Origin: Streptomyces sp. APSN-46.1
GTDB taxonomy: Bacteria; Actinomycetota; Actinomycetes; Streptomycetales; Streptomycetaceae
DNA length: 64,000 nucleotides
Assembly: GCF_022815725.1 (NCBI RefSeq)
Contig: NZ_JALGRF010000006.1
Location: forward strand, 248,001 to 312,000
Direction: 5' to 3'
Shown here: positions 42,333-51,411 of the stretch, one piece after another
Numbering within the stretch: position 1 is the first letter of the stretch
How the letters are laid out: the number at the start of each line of letters is the position of its first letter
The notes under the pieces: model-generated
Told to the model about the DNA's origin: nothing
The model's database searches: none
What the model saw: the letters and a program-made list of their open reading frames with translations, nothing else
Made by a program: the position numbers and the translations under genes

Positions 42333-42414
42333 CCGCTCCCGGGGGTACTCGGGGGTACCGGCGGGCGGCTATGAGGGCGCGGCGACGACGGGCGGGCGGC
42401 TGCGGGGCGGGCGG

Positions 42415-43518
42415 CTACGAGGGGCGGGCGGCGCCGGCCCAGGGCATCGAGTCGATCGGGGCCAGGCGGACCGTGGAGCCGGGGCGCGGGGCGTGGATCA
42501 TCTGGCCGTTGCCGACGTAGAGGCCGACGTGCGTCACTCCGGAGTAGAAGAACACCAGGTCCCCGGGGGCCAGCTGGTCGCGCGAGACGCGCCGGCCGGC
42601 ATTGATCTGGGTGTAGGTGGTGCGGGGCAGCGAGACCCCGGCCGAGCGCCAGGCTGCCTGCGTCAGGCCCGAGCAGTCGAACGAGCCCGGTCCCGTCGCG
42701 CCCCAGACGTACGGCTTGCCGACCGCCCCGTACGCGAAGGACACGGCGCGGGCCGCGCGGGAGCCGTCGGAGGAGGGCGGCGGGGGCGCGGTCTGGGACG
42801 GGGCCTGGGTCCGGGCGCCGGGCCGGGCGGGCGCGTCGTGGGCCTGGCGGGCGCCGGCCGCCTGCGCGCCGCTTCCGGCCGACTGGGCCTCGTAGGCGGC
42901 CCGCTGCTCGGCGGTGAGGCGGGCGAGCAGCCGCCTGGCGGCGCTGAGCTTTCCCTCGATGACCGCCTTGTGCTCGGCGAGTTCGCCCTGCCGGGCGCGG
43001 AGGTCGGCGAACCGACCGTCGGCCTGCTCGCGCAGCTGCCCGACCTCGTCGAGCTGACGGCGTACGTGGGTGATCTCGGCGGCGCTGCGGTCGCCGGTCC
43101 GGGAGAGGAAGGCGGCCCGGTCCAGGTACTCCTGCGGATCGTCGGCCATGGCCAGCTGGACGGCGGTGCCCAGGCCTCCCGCCCTGTACTGGCCGGCGGC
43201 CAGGGACCCGAGCGCGCGGCGGGCGGTGTTCAGCCGGTCGGTCCTGCGGGCGGTCTCGTCGCGGAGGGTGGTCAGCGAGCGCTGGGCCTCGTCGGCCTTC
43301 TCCTTCGCCCCGTTGTACTGCTCCGTCGCGGCCTCGGCCTCCTCGTAGAGCCGGTCCACCTCCGCCTTGACCTGCGAGGGGGTGAGCCGGGGATCGGCCT
43401 GGGAGGTGCCTTCGAACGCGGTGGCGGTGGCAGCGCCCGCGAGGGCGAGGGTGGTGGCGGCGGTCCGTACGGTGCCGCCGGAGAGCGGGCGCTGCCTGGG
43501 CTTTCGATGACTGGCCAC
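42415..43518 (-). CDS. secreted NlpC/P60 peptidoglycan endopeptidase
   Basis: A 367-residue exported wall hydrolase. It has a twin-basic start and signal-like segment (TAATTLALAGAATATAFEG), a long coiled coil (residues ~45-215: VDRLYEEAEAATEQYNGAKEK and onward), a Pro-rich linker and the NlpC/P60 domain with Cys282 (GSFDCSGLTQAAW), His (VTHVGLYVGNGQ) and a third polar residue (MIHAPRPG). It is the same build as RipA-like or SwlA-like enzymes that cut stem peptides. It stands alone with ~140 bases upstream; no ydaO-type riboswitch was recognised there. Confidence 0.93.
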   Translation of the reverse strand: MASHRKPRQRPLSGGTVRTAATTLALAGAATATAFEGTSQADPRLTPSQVKAEVDRLYEEAEAATEQYNGAKEKADEAQRSLTTLRDETARRTDRLNTARRALGSLAAGQYRAGGLGTAVQLAMADDPQEYLDRAAFLSRTGDRSAAEITHVRRQLDEVGQLREQADGRFADLRARQGELAEHKAVIEGKLSAARRLLARLTAEQRAAYEAQSAGSGAQAAGARQAHDAPARPGARTQAPSQTAPPPPSSDGSRAARAVSFAYGAVGKPYVWGATGPGSFDCSGLTQAAWRSAGVSLPRTTYTQINAGRRVSRDQLAPGDLVFFYSGVTHVGLYVGNGQMIHAPRPGSTVRLAPIDSMPWAGAARPS

Positions 43519-43657
43519 GAGGGCCTCACGTCCTTCCTCTGCCGACTGGGCCGGTGCTTGGGCCGGTGCTTGGAGGAGGACGCTAGACCCGGAGGTAACG
43601 GGGAGATGTCGAGATGATCCGAAGTGATCGGATGCGGCTGGATCTGACCGGTCGGTG

Positions 43658-44011
43658 TCAGTTCCAGAGAACGGCGATGAAGATATTGGCCACGGTCAGT
43701 CCGCCGACCGCCCCGAACAGCGCCTTGTCCACCTGCTCCTCGTCACGCTTCACGTAGACGAGGGCCAGGATGACGAAGAGGATCGCCAGCTTCACGCCGA
43801 TCTTGATGTTGTTGACGGGGTCGCCGTCCATCTCGCGGAAGCCGACGAGGAGCACGCCGGTCACGAGCATGGTCAGCGCGCCGTGCAGCATCGCGGGCAC
43901 GAAGCGGGCGGTGCCGGCGCTCATCGCCTTCATCTGGGTCAGGAAACCGCCCAGGAGGGCGGCGATGCCGATGATGTGGAGGCCGACGAAGACATTGATC
44001 AGTACGTCCAT
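43658..44011 (-). CDS. small integral membrane protein
   Basis: A 117-residue protein with four predicted membrane helices (VFVGLHIIGIAALLGGFLT, HGALTMLVTGVLLVGF, VKLAILFVILALVYV, GGLTVANIFIAVLW) and a small basic loop KRDEEQVDK. It is conserved beside pcrA in Streptomyces as far as known, without assigned function. The ATG at 44011 is divergent from pcrA, 172 bases away. Good coding bias supports it. Confidence 0.75.
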   Translation of the reverse strand: MDVLINVFVGLHIIGIAALLGGFLTQMKAMSAGTARFVPAMLHGALTMLVTGVLLVGFREMDGDPVNNIKIGVKLAILFVILALVYVKRDEEQVDKALFGAVGGLTVANIFIAVLWN

Positions 44012-44151
44012 GCCGTCGAGCGTACGGGCAGCTTTCCGGCGGAGTCCGGGCGGAGTCCGGGCGGCGACACCGGTGAATCCGGGGGATCCGGGGATCCGGC
44101 GGCTGCGGATCCGGCGGTCGCGCGGCGCCTTTTTTCCGGGGCCGGGACCGG

Positions 44152-44174
44152 CTGTCGGTCCCGCCCCCTAGACT
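44152..44174 (+). promoter_or_regulatory. DNA-damage-type promoter variant of pcrA
   Basis: CTGTCGGTC (44152-44160), 8 bases, TAGACT (44169-44174). It matches TTGTCRGTG-N8-TAnnnT at 7 of 9 upstream positions with exact spacing and -10. The pcrA ATG is 9 bases further on, so the message is nearly leaderless. Confidence 0.5.
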
Positions 44175-44183
44175 CGGAATGCG

Positions 44184-46772
44184 ATGAGCAGCCTCTTTGA
44201 CGACAGTTTCCTGGCGGACCTCACCCCCTCCGACGAGGGCCCGCCGCCGCCCGAGGACCACGCCGCCCCGGAGCCGGGCGCGGACGATCTCTTCGGGGGC
44301 CGATTCGACGTGCCCATGACCGGGGACCGGGAGGGGGACGGGGACGGGGACGGGCACGCGTACTACCGCAACGGCGCCCCCAAGCCCGTCATCGACCCGG
44401 CGGCGCTGCTCGACGGGCTGAACGAGCAGCAGCGCGCGGCCGTGGTGCACGCCGGATCCCCGCTGCTGATCGTGGCCGGCGCCGGCTCCGGCAAGACCCG
44501 CGTGCTGACCCACCGCATCGGCCACCTGCTGGCCGCGCGCGGCGTCCACCCGGGCCAGATCCTGGCGATCACCTTCACCAACAAGGCCGCCGGCGAGATG
44601 AAGGAGCGCGTCGAGAGCCTCGTCGGCCCGCGCGCCAACGCCATGTGGGTGTCCACCTTCCACAGCGCGTGCGTCCGCATCCTGCGCCGCGAGTCCAAGC
44701 GGCTCGGCTTCACCTCGTCGTTCTCGATCTACGACGCGGCCGACTCGAAGCGCCTGATGGCACTCGTCTGCCGTGATCTCGACCTGGACCCGAAGCGCTT
44801 CCCGCCCAAGTCCTTCAGCGCCAAGATCTCCAACCTGAAGAACGAGCTCATCGACGAGGACGCCTTCGCGGGGCAGGCGGTGGACGGCTTCGAGAAGACG
44901 CTGGCCCAGGCCTACGCGATGTACCAGGGGCGGCTGCGCGAGGCCAACGCGCTCGATTTCGACGACATCATCATGACGACCGTCCACCTGCTCCAGGCGT
45001 TCCCGGACGTCGCCGAGCACTACCGGCGGCGCTTCCGCCACGTCCTGGTGGACGAGTACCAGGACACCAACCACGCCCAGTACACGCTGGTGCGCGAGCT
45101 GGTCGGCACCGGCTACCCGGACCTGCCGCCCGCCGAACTGTGCGTGGTGGGTGACGCCGACCAGTCGATCTACGCCTTCCGCGGCGCCACCATCCGCAAC
45201 ATCCTCCAGTTCGAGGAGGACTACCCGAACGCGACGACGATCCTGCTGGAGCAGAACTACCGCTCCACGCAGACGATCCTGTCGGCCGCCAACGCGGTCA
45301 TCGAGCGGAACGAGAACCGCCGCGCCAAAAACCTGTGGACCGAGGCCGGCACCGGCGCCGTGATCACCGGCTACGTCGCGGACACCGAGCACGACGAGGC
45401 GCAGTTCGTCGCCGACGAGATCGACCGGCTGACGGACGCGGGCGAGGCGAAGGCGGGCGATGTCGCGATCTTCTACCGGACCAACGCGCAGTCGCGTGTG
45501 TTCGAGGAGATCTTCATCCGGGTCGGACTGCCCTACAAGGTCGTCGGCGGCGTCCGCTTCTACGAGCGCAAGGAGGTCCGGGACGTCCTCGCGTACCTGC
45601 GCGTCCTGGCGAACCCGGAGGACAACGTCCCGCTGCGCCGGATCCTGAACGTACCCAAGCGCGGGATCGGCGAGCGCGCGGAAGCGATGATCGACGCGCT
45701 CGCGATGCGCGAGAAGATCACCTTCCCGCAGGCCCTGCGGCGGGTGGACGAGGCCTTCGGCATGGCCGCGCGCTCCACCAACGCCGTGAAGCGGTTCAAC
45801 GTACTGATGGAGGAGCTCCGCACGATCGTCGACTCGGGCGCGGGTCCGGCGGTGGTGCTGGAGGCGGTGCTGGAGCGTACGGGCTACCTCGCCGAGCTCC
45901 AGGCGTCGACCGACCCGCAGGACGAGACGCGGATCGAGAACCTGCAAGAGCTGGCGGCGGTCGCGCTGGAGTTCGAGCAGGCGCGGGCGGCCGCCGCGGC
46001 GGAGGCGCCCGAGGGCGCGGCGCCCGTGGGCCCCGGTACCCTCGCCGAGTTCCTGGAGCAGGTCGCGCTGGTGGCCGACTCCGACCAGATCCCGGACGAG
46101 GACACCGAGGGCACGGGCGTCATCACCCTCATGACCCTGCACACCGCCAAGGGCCTCGAATTCCCGGTGGTCTTCCTGACCGGCATGGAGGACGGGGTCT
46201 TCCCGCACATGCGGTCGCTGGGGCAGACCAAGGAACTGGAGGAGGAGCGGCGCCTGGCCTACGTGGGCATCACGCGTGCCCGGGAGCGGCTGTACCTGAC
46301 GCGGTCCTCGATGCGCAGCGCGTGGGGGACCCCTTCGTACAACCCGCCCTCGCGGTTCCTGGAGGAGATCCCGGCGGAGTACCTCCAGTGGAAGCGCACC
46401 GGCGCATCGCAGAAGCCGGCGGGTCCGATGCGGAGTTCCGGGTACGGTGCGGGTTCGGGCGGATCGGGTTCCGGCTTCGGCTCGGGTTCGGGCTCCGGCT
46501 CGGGGAAGGGCGCCTCTTTCGGGACCTCGCCCGAGGCGTTCCTGTCCTCGTCGCGTACGAAGGCCGGCCCGTCCGGGTTCGCGACGCGCCGGGCGACGGA
46601 CAAGCCGGTCATCGCGCTGGTCGTCGGGGACCGGGTCACGCACGACCAGTTCGGGCTGGGCACCGTCATGGAGGTCAAGGGAGCCGGCGCGGACGCGCAG
46701 GCCACCGTCGACTTCGGGGACGACAAGCCGAAGCGGCTGCTGCTGCGTTACGCGCCGGTGCAGAAGCTGTAG
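44184..46772 (+). CDS. pcrA: ATP-dependent DNA helicase PcrA/UvrD
   Basis: A superfamily 1A 3'-5' helicase for nucleotide-excision repair, replication-fork clearance and removal of RecA. The 862 residues have a disordered acidic N-terminus of ~70 residues, then QQRAAVVH (Q motif), Walker A GAGSGKTRVLTHR, VDEYQDTNHAQY, GDADQSIYAFRGA, QNYRST and LMTLHTAKGLEFPVVF, plus VGITRARERLYL. A Gly/Ser-rich linker and a C-terminal Tudor-like RNA polymerase-binding region (GDRVTHDQFGLGTVMEV) follow. The ATG at 44184 follows a damage-type promoter. Confidence 0.96.
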   Translation: MSSLFDDSFLADLTPSDEGPPPPEDHAAPEPGADDLFGGRFDVPMTGDREGDGDGDGHAYYRNGAPKPVIDPAALLDGLNEQQRAAVVHAGSPLLIVAGAGSGKTRVLTHRIGHLLAARGVHPGQILAITFTNKAAGEMKERVESLVGPRANAMWVSTFHSACVRILRRESKRLGFTSSFSIYDAADSKRLMALVCRDLDLDPKRFPPKSFSAKISNLKNELIDEDAFAGQAVDGFEKTLAQAYAMYQGRLREANALDFDDIIMTTVHLLQAFPDVAEHYRRRFRHVLVDEYQDTNHAQYTLVRELVGTGYPDLPPAELCVVGDADQSIYAFRGATIRNILQFEEDYPNATTILLEQNYRSTQTILSAANAVIERNENRRAKNLWTEAGTGAVITGYVADTEHDEAQFVADEIDRLTDAGEAKAGDVAIFYRTNAQSRVFEEIFIRVGLPYKVVGGVRFYERKEVRDVLAYLRVLANPEDNVPLRRILNVPKRGIGERAEAMIDALAMREKITFPQALRRVDEAFGMAARSTNAVKRFNVLMEELRTIVDSGAGPAVVLEAVLERTGYLAELQASTDPQDETRIENLQELAAVALEFEQARAAAAAEAPEGAAPVGPGTLAEFLEQVALVADSDQIPDEDTEGTGVITLMTLHTAKGLEFPVVFLTGMEDGVFPHMRSLGQTKELEEERRLAYVGITRARERLYLTRSSMRSAWGTPSYNPPSRFLEEIPAEYLQWKRTGASQKPAGPMRSSGYGAGSGGSGSGFGSGSGSGSGKGASFGTSPEAFLSSSRTKAGPSGFATRRATDKPVIALVVGDRVTHDQFGLGTVMEVKGAGADAQATVDFGDDKPKRLLLRYAPVQKL

Positions 46773-46833
46773 GGCTCGGGGCTTGGGCGGCTCGGGCTTG
46801 GGCTCGGGCTTAAGGACTTAACGGCTTGACGGA

Positions 46834-48414
46834 TTAGGACGGGTCCAGGCCGTGGCTGCGCAGCCACGCCAGGGGGTCGATCGCCGCGCCCGCGCCGGGC
46901 CGTACCTCGAAGTGGAGGTGCGGGCCGGTGGAGTTGCCCGAGTTGCCGGAGTACGCGATGACCTCGCCGGCCTTGACCTTGCCGGACCGGATCTTGGTGC
47001 TGCTCAGGTGGCAGTACCAGGTCTCGGTGCCGTCGGGCGAGGTCACTATGGCCATGTTGCCGTAGGCGCTGTTCCACTGGGTGCGCACGGTGCCGTCGGT
47101 GGCGGCCATGACCGGGGTTCCGTAACCGACCGGGAAGTCGATGCCGGTGTGCACGGACATCCACATGCCGCCGGCCTGCCCGAAGTTGGCGCTGAGACCG
47201 TGCTGCGCGACCGGGATCGCGAATTTGGGGCGGGCGGCCTCCTTGGCCGCGGCCTCCTCGGCCTTCTTCTTCTTTTCCTCGTCCTGGCGCTGGCGGAGGT
47301 CGATGCGCTCCTGGGTGCGGCTCGCGCGGTCCGCGAAGTCGCCCGCGTCGGCGCTGAGCGCGGCCAGCTGGGTGTCCAGCTCGCTGTTCGCCGCGACCGG
47401 CTGCACCGAGGCCGGGTCGGGCGCGGCCAGGGTGGTGACCTCTTCGCCGGGCTTGTTGCCGGTGCCGGTGAGTCCGCCGACGGACGCGGCGGCGACGCCG
47501 GCCACGCCCATCACGCAGGCCGAGGGAACGGCGACGGTCAGCAAGGCGGAACGCTTCGCCGGCGTGCGGCGGCGGCTGTTGCCGCCCTTGGCGGCGCCGG
47601 CCCGGCGCGCGGCGCGGGGCGCGGGCGGGGTGACCGGCATGGCCTGGGTGGGGAGATCGTGCACGGCGCCGACCGGGGAGACGGTGACGGGGTCGATCTC
47701 GTCCTCGGCCTCGACCTCGGGCCCGGCCTCCGGCTCGACGGCGGGTACGACCACCGTCTCGGCGGCGGCGTACTCGGTGTGTGAGGGCGCGTAGTGCTGC
47801 TGCTCGTACGCGGCCTGCTCGGGCTGCTCGTGCTGCTCGTGCTGATGGAGCTGCTGCGGCTCCGCGAACGGCTCGTACTGCTGGTGGTGTTGGTGCTGCT
47901 CGTGCTGCTCGTGCTGTGCGTGCTGCACGTACGGCTCGTAGGCGTAGGCCGCCTCGGGCTGGAGCTGCTGCGGGAGCTCTTCCTGCGCCACGGTGTTCCA
48001 GGCGGTGGCGTCGTACGCGCCGGTCTCGGTGCCGGTGGTTCCGTAGCCGGGCATCGCCCAGTTGCCGGTCTGCTCGCCGGAGGTGTCGTAGCCGTAGCCG
48101 GTCGGCTGGTACTCCGTGGCCGGCGCGGCCCAGGCGCCCGTGTCGGTTCCCCAGCCACTGCCGTCGACGGCGGTTGCCTGGCTGGGGATCGTCGGGAGGT
48201 AACCGTTCTGCTGCGCGTAACTGTCCCGCGTGGCCCAGGCGGTGGTGTCGTACGCGCCGGTCTCGTAGGAGTTGTACGCGTAGTTGTACCCCTGACCCTG
48301 CGTCTGCGCCTGTGTTTCATAGGACGCATAGGTCGAATCACCAGCGAAAGTGGTGGTGGAAAGGCCGTCGTACCCCAGATCGGGGTACTGGCCCGACGAT
48401 GGGCGGTCGTTCAC
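46834..48414 (-). CDS. M23-family (LytM) peptidoglycan metallopeptidase
   Basis: A 526-residue protein. Residues 1-260 are a low-complexity cytoplasmic region rich in Tyr/Gln/His/Glu, with a HEQHEQHQHHQQYE stretch. An Arg/Lys-rich segment and a membrane helix (SALLTVAVPSACVMGVAGVAAASV) follow, then a coiled coil (TQERIDLRQRQDEEKKKKAEE) and the M23 domain. Zinc ligands are in SVHTGIDFPVG and GPHLHFEV. The GTG at 48414 (VNDRPSSG) has AAAGAGAAG upstream. The long inner tail is unusual and may tie the enzyme to a cytoplasmic partner. Confidence 0.92.
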   Translation of the reverse strand: MNDRPSSGQYPDLGYDGLSTTTFAGDSTYASYETQAQTQGQGYNYAYNSYETGAYDTTAWATRDSYAQQNGYLPTIPSQATAVDGSGWGTDTGAWAAPATEYQPTGYGYDTSGEQTGNWAMPGYGTTGTETGAYDATAWNTVAQEELPQQLQPEAAYAYEPYVQHAQHEQHEQHQHHQQYEPFAEPQQLHQHEQHEQPEQAAYEQQHYAPSHTEYAAAETVVVPAVEPEAGPEVEAEDEIDPVTVSPVGAVHDLPTQAMPVTPPAPRAARRAGAAKGGNSRRRTPAKRSALLTVAVPSACVMGVAGVAAASVGGLTGTGNKPGEEVTTLAAPDPASVQPVAANSELDTQLAALSADAGDFADRASRTQERIDLRQRQDEEKKKKAEEAAAKEAARPKFAIPVAQHGLSANFGQAGGMWMSVHTGIDFPVGYGTPVMAATDGTVRTQWNSAYGNMAIVTSPDGTETWYCHLSSTKIRSGKVKAGEVIAYSGNSGNSTGPHLHFEVRPGAGAAIDPLAWLRSHGLDPS

Positions 48415-48492
48415 CAACTTCTCTTTCGCCTCGGCGGTGGGGGGCCTGGGTGGCCGGGGACCAGAGGTACCCCGGAGGAGAGCAGTGGCGTG

Positions 48493-48522
48493 ACTGTACC
48501 CGCCGGTTACGCGCAACGACAA
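48493..48522 (-). promoter_or_regulatory. vegetative promoter of the M23 peptidase gene
   Basis: Leftward TTGTCG (48517-48522), 18-base spacer, TACAGT (48493-48498), about 80 bases before the GTG start. It lacks the GTG half of the damage motif. Confidence 0.5.
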
Positions 48523-48661
48523 TCTTCAGCGGGCTTCCTCCTCGGGGGAACCGGGCATTCGGCCGCCTTTCGGTCGCCGGAAGACCTAGCCTTGGCCTTG
48601 AGTTCGAAATTCGTTCGACTTCCGTTGCGTTCTGTGAACCTCGATGGCGCGCGGTAACCGG

Positions 48662-49501
48662 TCAGGCTGACTCAGCGGAGTCGGAGCAGTCGGAGCGGTC
48701 GGAGGGGTCCGAGGGCCGGGCTCCCGCTCGCGGAGCCGAGAGCGCGCCGAGTTCGCCGGGCGGCCCGTCGAGGGCGCGGCGGACGGCGGCGATCACCGCC
48801 GGGTGCGCGGGGAGGGTCAGGTGTCCGATGCCGGTGACCTGCACGTTCTCGGTGTGCAGATCCGGATGCTCGATGCGCGCCGTTCCGGTCGGCGCCATCA
48901 GGGCGTCGAACTCGCTCCAGAACGCCACGCAGCGCGTCCGGCACCCGGGCGCGGGGGCGCGGAGCTCGGCCATCACCGCCGAGTCCGGGCGTATCTGCCG
49001 GACCAGCGGGTGCGCGTCCATGAAGGGGGCGACCCGGGTTCCGGAATGCGGGGTGCCGAGGGTGACGAGCGTGCGGACGCGCGCGTCGCCGCCGAGCCGC
49101 TGTACGTAGTACCGCCCGACCAGCCCGCCCAGGCTGTGGCCGACCAGGTCCACCCGGTCCTGCCCGGCCCGCTCGCACAGCTCCTCGACGCGCCGGGCGA
49201 GGTGGCGGGCGGTGACGCGCAGATCGCGGGTGAAGGGGGAGTAGTTGTACGTCTCCACCCTGCGTCGCCCGTCCGCGCCGAGCGCGCGGCGCAGCAGGAC
49301 GAAGACGGACCGGTTGTCGGTGAACCCGTGGAGCAGCAGGACGGGCGGTCGCGGCCCGGCGGGCCCGGTGTCCGGCCGTTCGTCGAGCACGCCGGTGGGG
49401 TAGAGGAGCAGATGCCCGGCGAGTACGACCGCCTCCAGAAGGGCAGCCCGCAACGCGTCCCCGGACGACGGTCCGGATGACGGCATGATCGACAACCCCA
49501 T
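48662..49501 (-). CDS. lipase/esterase, alpha/beta hydrolase
   Basis: A 279-residue hydrolase: PVLLLHGFTDNRSVF (oxyanion region), nucleophile elbow DLVGHSLGGLVGRYY, TLGTPHSGTRVA and the catalytic His in TGIGHLTLP. The hydrophobic N-terminus (ALRAALLEAVVLAGHLLLYPTG) may be a membrane anchor or an uncleaved signal. The start at 49501 has GGGGAGG seven bases upstream; the longer frame before it is repeat-derived. It resembles triacylglycerol lipases found at this position in Streptomyces. Confidence 0.88.
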   Translation of the reverse strand: MGLSIMPSSGPSSGDALRAALLEAVVLAGHLLLYPTGVLDERPDTGPAGPRPPVLLLHGFTDNRSVFVLLRRALGADGRRRVETYNYSPFTRDLRVTARHLARRVEELCERAGQDRVDLVGHSLGGLVGRYYVQRLGGDARVRTLVTLGTPHSGTRVAPFMDAHPLVRQIRPDSAVMAELRAPAPGCRTRCVAFWSEFDALMAPTGTARIEHPDLHTENVQVTGIGHLTLPAHPAVIAAVRRALDGPPGELGALSAPRAGARPSDPSDRSDCSDSAESA

Positions 49502-49537
49502 CGACGGCCTCCCCTGAGCCCTTTGGGTACGCGCCTC

Positions 49538-49615
49538 GATGCCGTGATGCGTGATGCCGTGATGCGTGATGCCGTGTTCGGCGGTGCCGAGTTCGGCGGT
49601 GCCGTGTTCCGCGAG
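49538..49615. repeat. degenerate GATGCCGTGATGC tandem repeats
   Basis: Three GATGCCGTGATGCGT-like units followed by GTTCGGCGGTGCCGA-like units in the 341-base gap between the lipase gene and icmB. No gene is supported in this gap. Confidence 0.65.
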
Positions 49616-49842
49616 TTCCGCGATGCCGCAGATGTGATGTCGCCCCACCACCGTGCCGGGCGGCTGACGGCACGGTGGCGGGGCAACTGGTTGCGGCTCG
49701 GTGCGGCTCGGGCGGCTCCCCTGGTGAATCAGTCGCGGTGAATCAATGGCGTCCCACGTGTGATTTCCCCCTCCTGGTTGACCGTGAAACGGTGGCGTGC
49801 GCGATGCTGTACTTAACGTTCGTTCACTCGGGAGGCAGTGCG

Positions 49843-50244
49843 ATGGGTGTGACCGGTCCGATCCGTGTGGTGGTGGCAAAGCCGGGTCTCGACGGCCACG
49901 ACCGTGGTGCCAAGGTCATCGCGCGGGCCCTGCGGGACGCGGGCATGGAGGTCATCTACACCGGCCTCCACCAGACCCCCGAACAGATCGTGGACACCGC
50001 CATCCAGGAGGACGCCGACGCGATCGGCCTCTCGATCCTCTCGGGGGCGCACAACACGCTGTTCGTGCGTGTGCTGGAGTTGCTCAAGGAGCGCGACGCG
50101 GAGGACATCAAGGTCTTCGGCGGCGGCATCATCCCGGAGGACGACATCGCCCCGCTCAAGGAGAAGGGCGTCGCCGAGATCTTCACCCCGGGCGCGACAA
50201 CGACGGCAATCGTCGACTGGGTCCGCACCCACGTCCGCCAGTAG
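49843..50244 (+). CDS. icmB: cobalamin-binding small subunit of isobutyryl-CoA mutase
   Basis: IcmB binds adenosylcobalamin and pairs with the separately encoded large subunit IcmA to interconvert isobutyryl-CoA and n-butyryl-CoA. The 133-residue protein is a stand-alone B12-binding domain with the motif GLDGHDRGAKV (DxHxxG, His as lower axial ligand), SILSGAHNTL and FGGGIIPEDD. The ATG at 49843 follows GGGAGG. The single-domain size and chromosomal place match the Streptomyces small subunit; a methylmalonyl-CoA mutase large subunit is much longer. Confidence 0.92.
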   Translation: MGVTGPIRVVVAKPGLDGHDRGAKVIARALRDAGMEVIYTGLHQTPEQIVDTAIQEDADAIGLSILSGAHNTLFVRVLELLKERDAEDIKVFGGGIIPEDDIAPLKEKGVAEIFTPGATTTAIVDWVRTHVRQ

Positions 50245-50396
50245 CCTCCGGAGGTAGTGGGGGGCCGGCCTGTGTCTGCCGGGCCCCCCGATTCCGCGGC
50301 TCCGGCCCCCGGCGAAGCCGACCGGGTCCGCGCCCACGTCGGCCAGTAGCTTCCGGCGGTAGCGGGGGAGGGCCGACCTGTGTCTGCCGTGCCCTG
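50219..50396 (+). repeat. direct duplication of the icmB 3' end
   Basis: Bases 50219-50285 (last codons of icmB, its stop and ~45 bases beyond) recur with scattered substitutions and a few inserted bases at 50325-50396. The second copy still encodes RVRAHVGQ and a TAG in the right place, against VRTHVRQ in the gene. Confidence 0.8.
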
Positions 50397-50511
50397 CCCG
50401 CCCCCCTTCCGGCGAAGGTTTCGTGAAGGCGTGCACGAGAGGGCGCGGGCGCAGCTGCTGAGTGCCGTTCGGGGAAGCCTTCGCTTCCATGCGGTCTGAT
50501 AAGAGTTGATC

Positions 50512-50985
50512 ATGGATGTTGAAACCCTTGGCCCGATGGAACGCCTGATTGCCGAGCGGGCATGTGAGCGACTGATCATCGAGTTCGTCCGTCAGCTCGA
50601 CCTCGGGAACCCGAGCTCGGTGGCGGACCTATTCACGCCAGACGGGATCTGGGAATGGCCCGCCGGGGATCGCCGCATAGCGGGCCGCGACGCTCTTCGT
50701 GACTACTTCGACGGCCGGCCCGCGGACCGGCTGTCGCGTCGTATGTGCACCAACATCCTGGTCACCGTGACCTCTGCGGACACGGCTGCTGCCACCACCT
50801 ACTTCGCCACGTACCGAGTCGACGGCTACTCCGAGGGCATGGTGCCGCCCCGGCCCCCGGCTCAAGTGGGGCACTACGAAGACACGTTCCGCAAGGTGGA
50901 CGGAATCTGGCTGCTCGCCACCCGGACCCTGTTTCTGTCCTTCGCCGGTCCCACGGAACACCTCGATCATCCCGGCCAATCGTGA
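50512..50985 (+). CDS. SnoaL-like/NTF2-fold protein
   Basis: A 157-residue cystatin-like barrel protein: ERLIAERACERLIIEFVRQLD helix, LFTPDGIWEWPAGDRRIAGRD, YFDGRPADRLSRRMCTNI and YEDTFRKVDGIWLLATRTL. This is the arrangement of SnoaL_4-type nuclear-transport-factor-2 superfamily members, which include isomerases, dehydratases and ring-hydroxylating dioxygenase small subunits. Start ATG 50512, with TTG 50506 six bases earlier as an alternative. It lies next to a transposase remnant, so it may be accessory. Confidence 0.8.
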   Translation: MDVETLGPMERLIAERACERLIIEFVRQLDLGNPSSVADLFTPDGIWEWPAGDRRIAGRDALRDYFDGRPADRLSRRMCTNILVTVTSADTAAATTYFATYRVDGYSEGMVPPRPPAQVGHYEDTFRKVDGIWLLATRTLFLSFAGPTEHLDHPGQS

Positions 50986-51025
50986 CGATGACCTGCCGAG
51001 CTCTGAGCTCCCAGGCGCCGTGGGA

Positions 51026-51411
51026 CCGCATGATCCAGCCGGTGATCTTGCGCGGGCTGGGGATGTCGGCGGGGACGGGTTCGGCGTTGCCGGCGCGGAG
51101 GGCGGCGAGGTGTTTGCGGACGACCTGGCGGCTGCCGCGGTAGCCGCGTTCCTGGATCTCCAGGAACAGGCGGCTTCCGCTGACCTGGCCGAGGCTCTCG
51201 GTGAAGCGGGTGTTCAGGTACGGCTTGAACGGTTCCAGCACCCCGGCCGGTCGCGGAAGCGTCGGACGGTTTTGCGGTCGAGGTGGAGACGGCGGGCGAT
51301 GGCGCTGATGGTCCAGCCGGCCGCGACGAGGCTCTGCACGTCTGCGTAGCGGTGCCGGGTCCGTTCGACGATCTGTGTCCGGGGCAGTTCCAGGCGCGGT
51401 GCCGGGGGGCA
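51026..51411 (-). pseudogene. frameshifted fragment of an ISL3-family transposase
   Basis: Leftward, two frames together give one ISL3-type helix-turn-helix region. RTQIVERTRHRYADVQSLVA and TISAIARRLHLDRKTVRRF in one frame end near 51250. GVLEPFKPYLNTRFTE, RLFLEIQERGYRGSRQVV and ADIPSPRKITGWIMR follow in another frame. Similarity stops at about 51026, so the catalytic domain is missing. Both a frameshift and a truncation have inactivated it. Confidence 0.75.

Noticed and set aside
43519..43657. Riboswitch (ydaO/c-di-AMP type) in front of the NlpC/P60 gene
   Set aside because: The gap is short and no conserved ydaO elements could be recognised.
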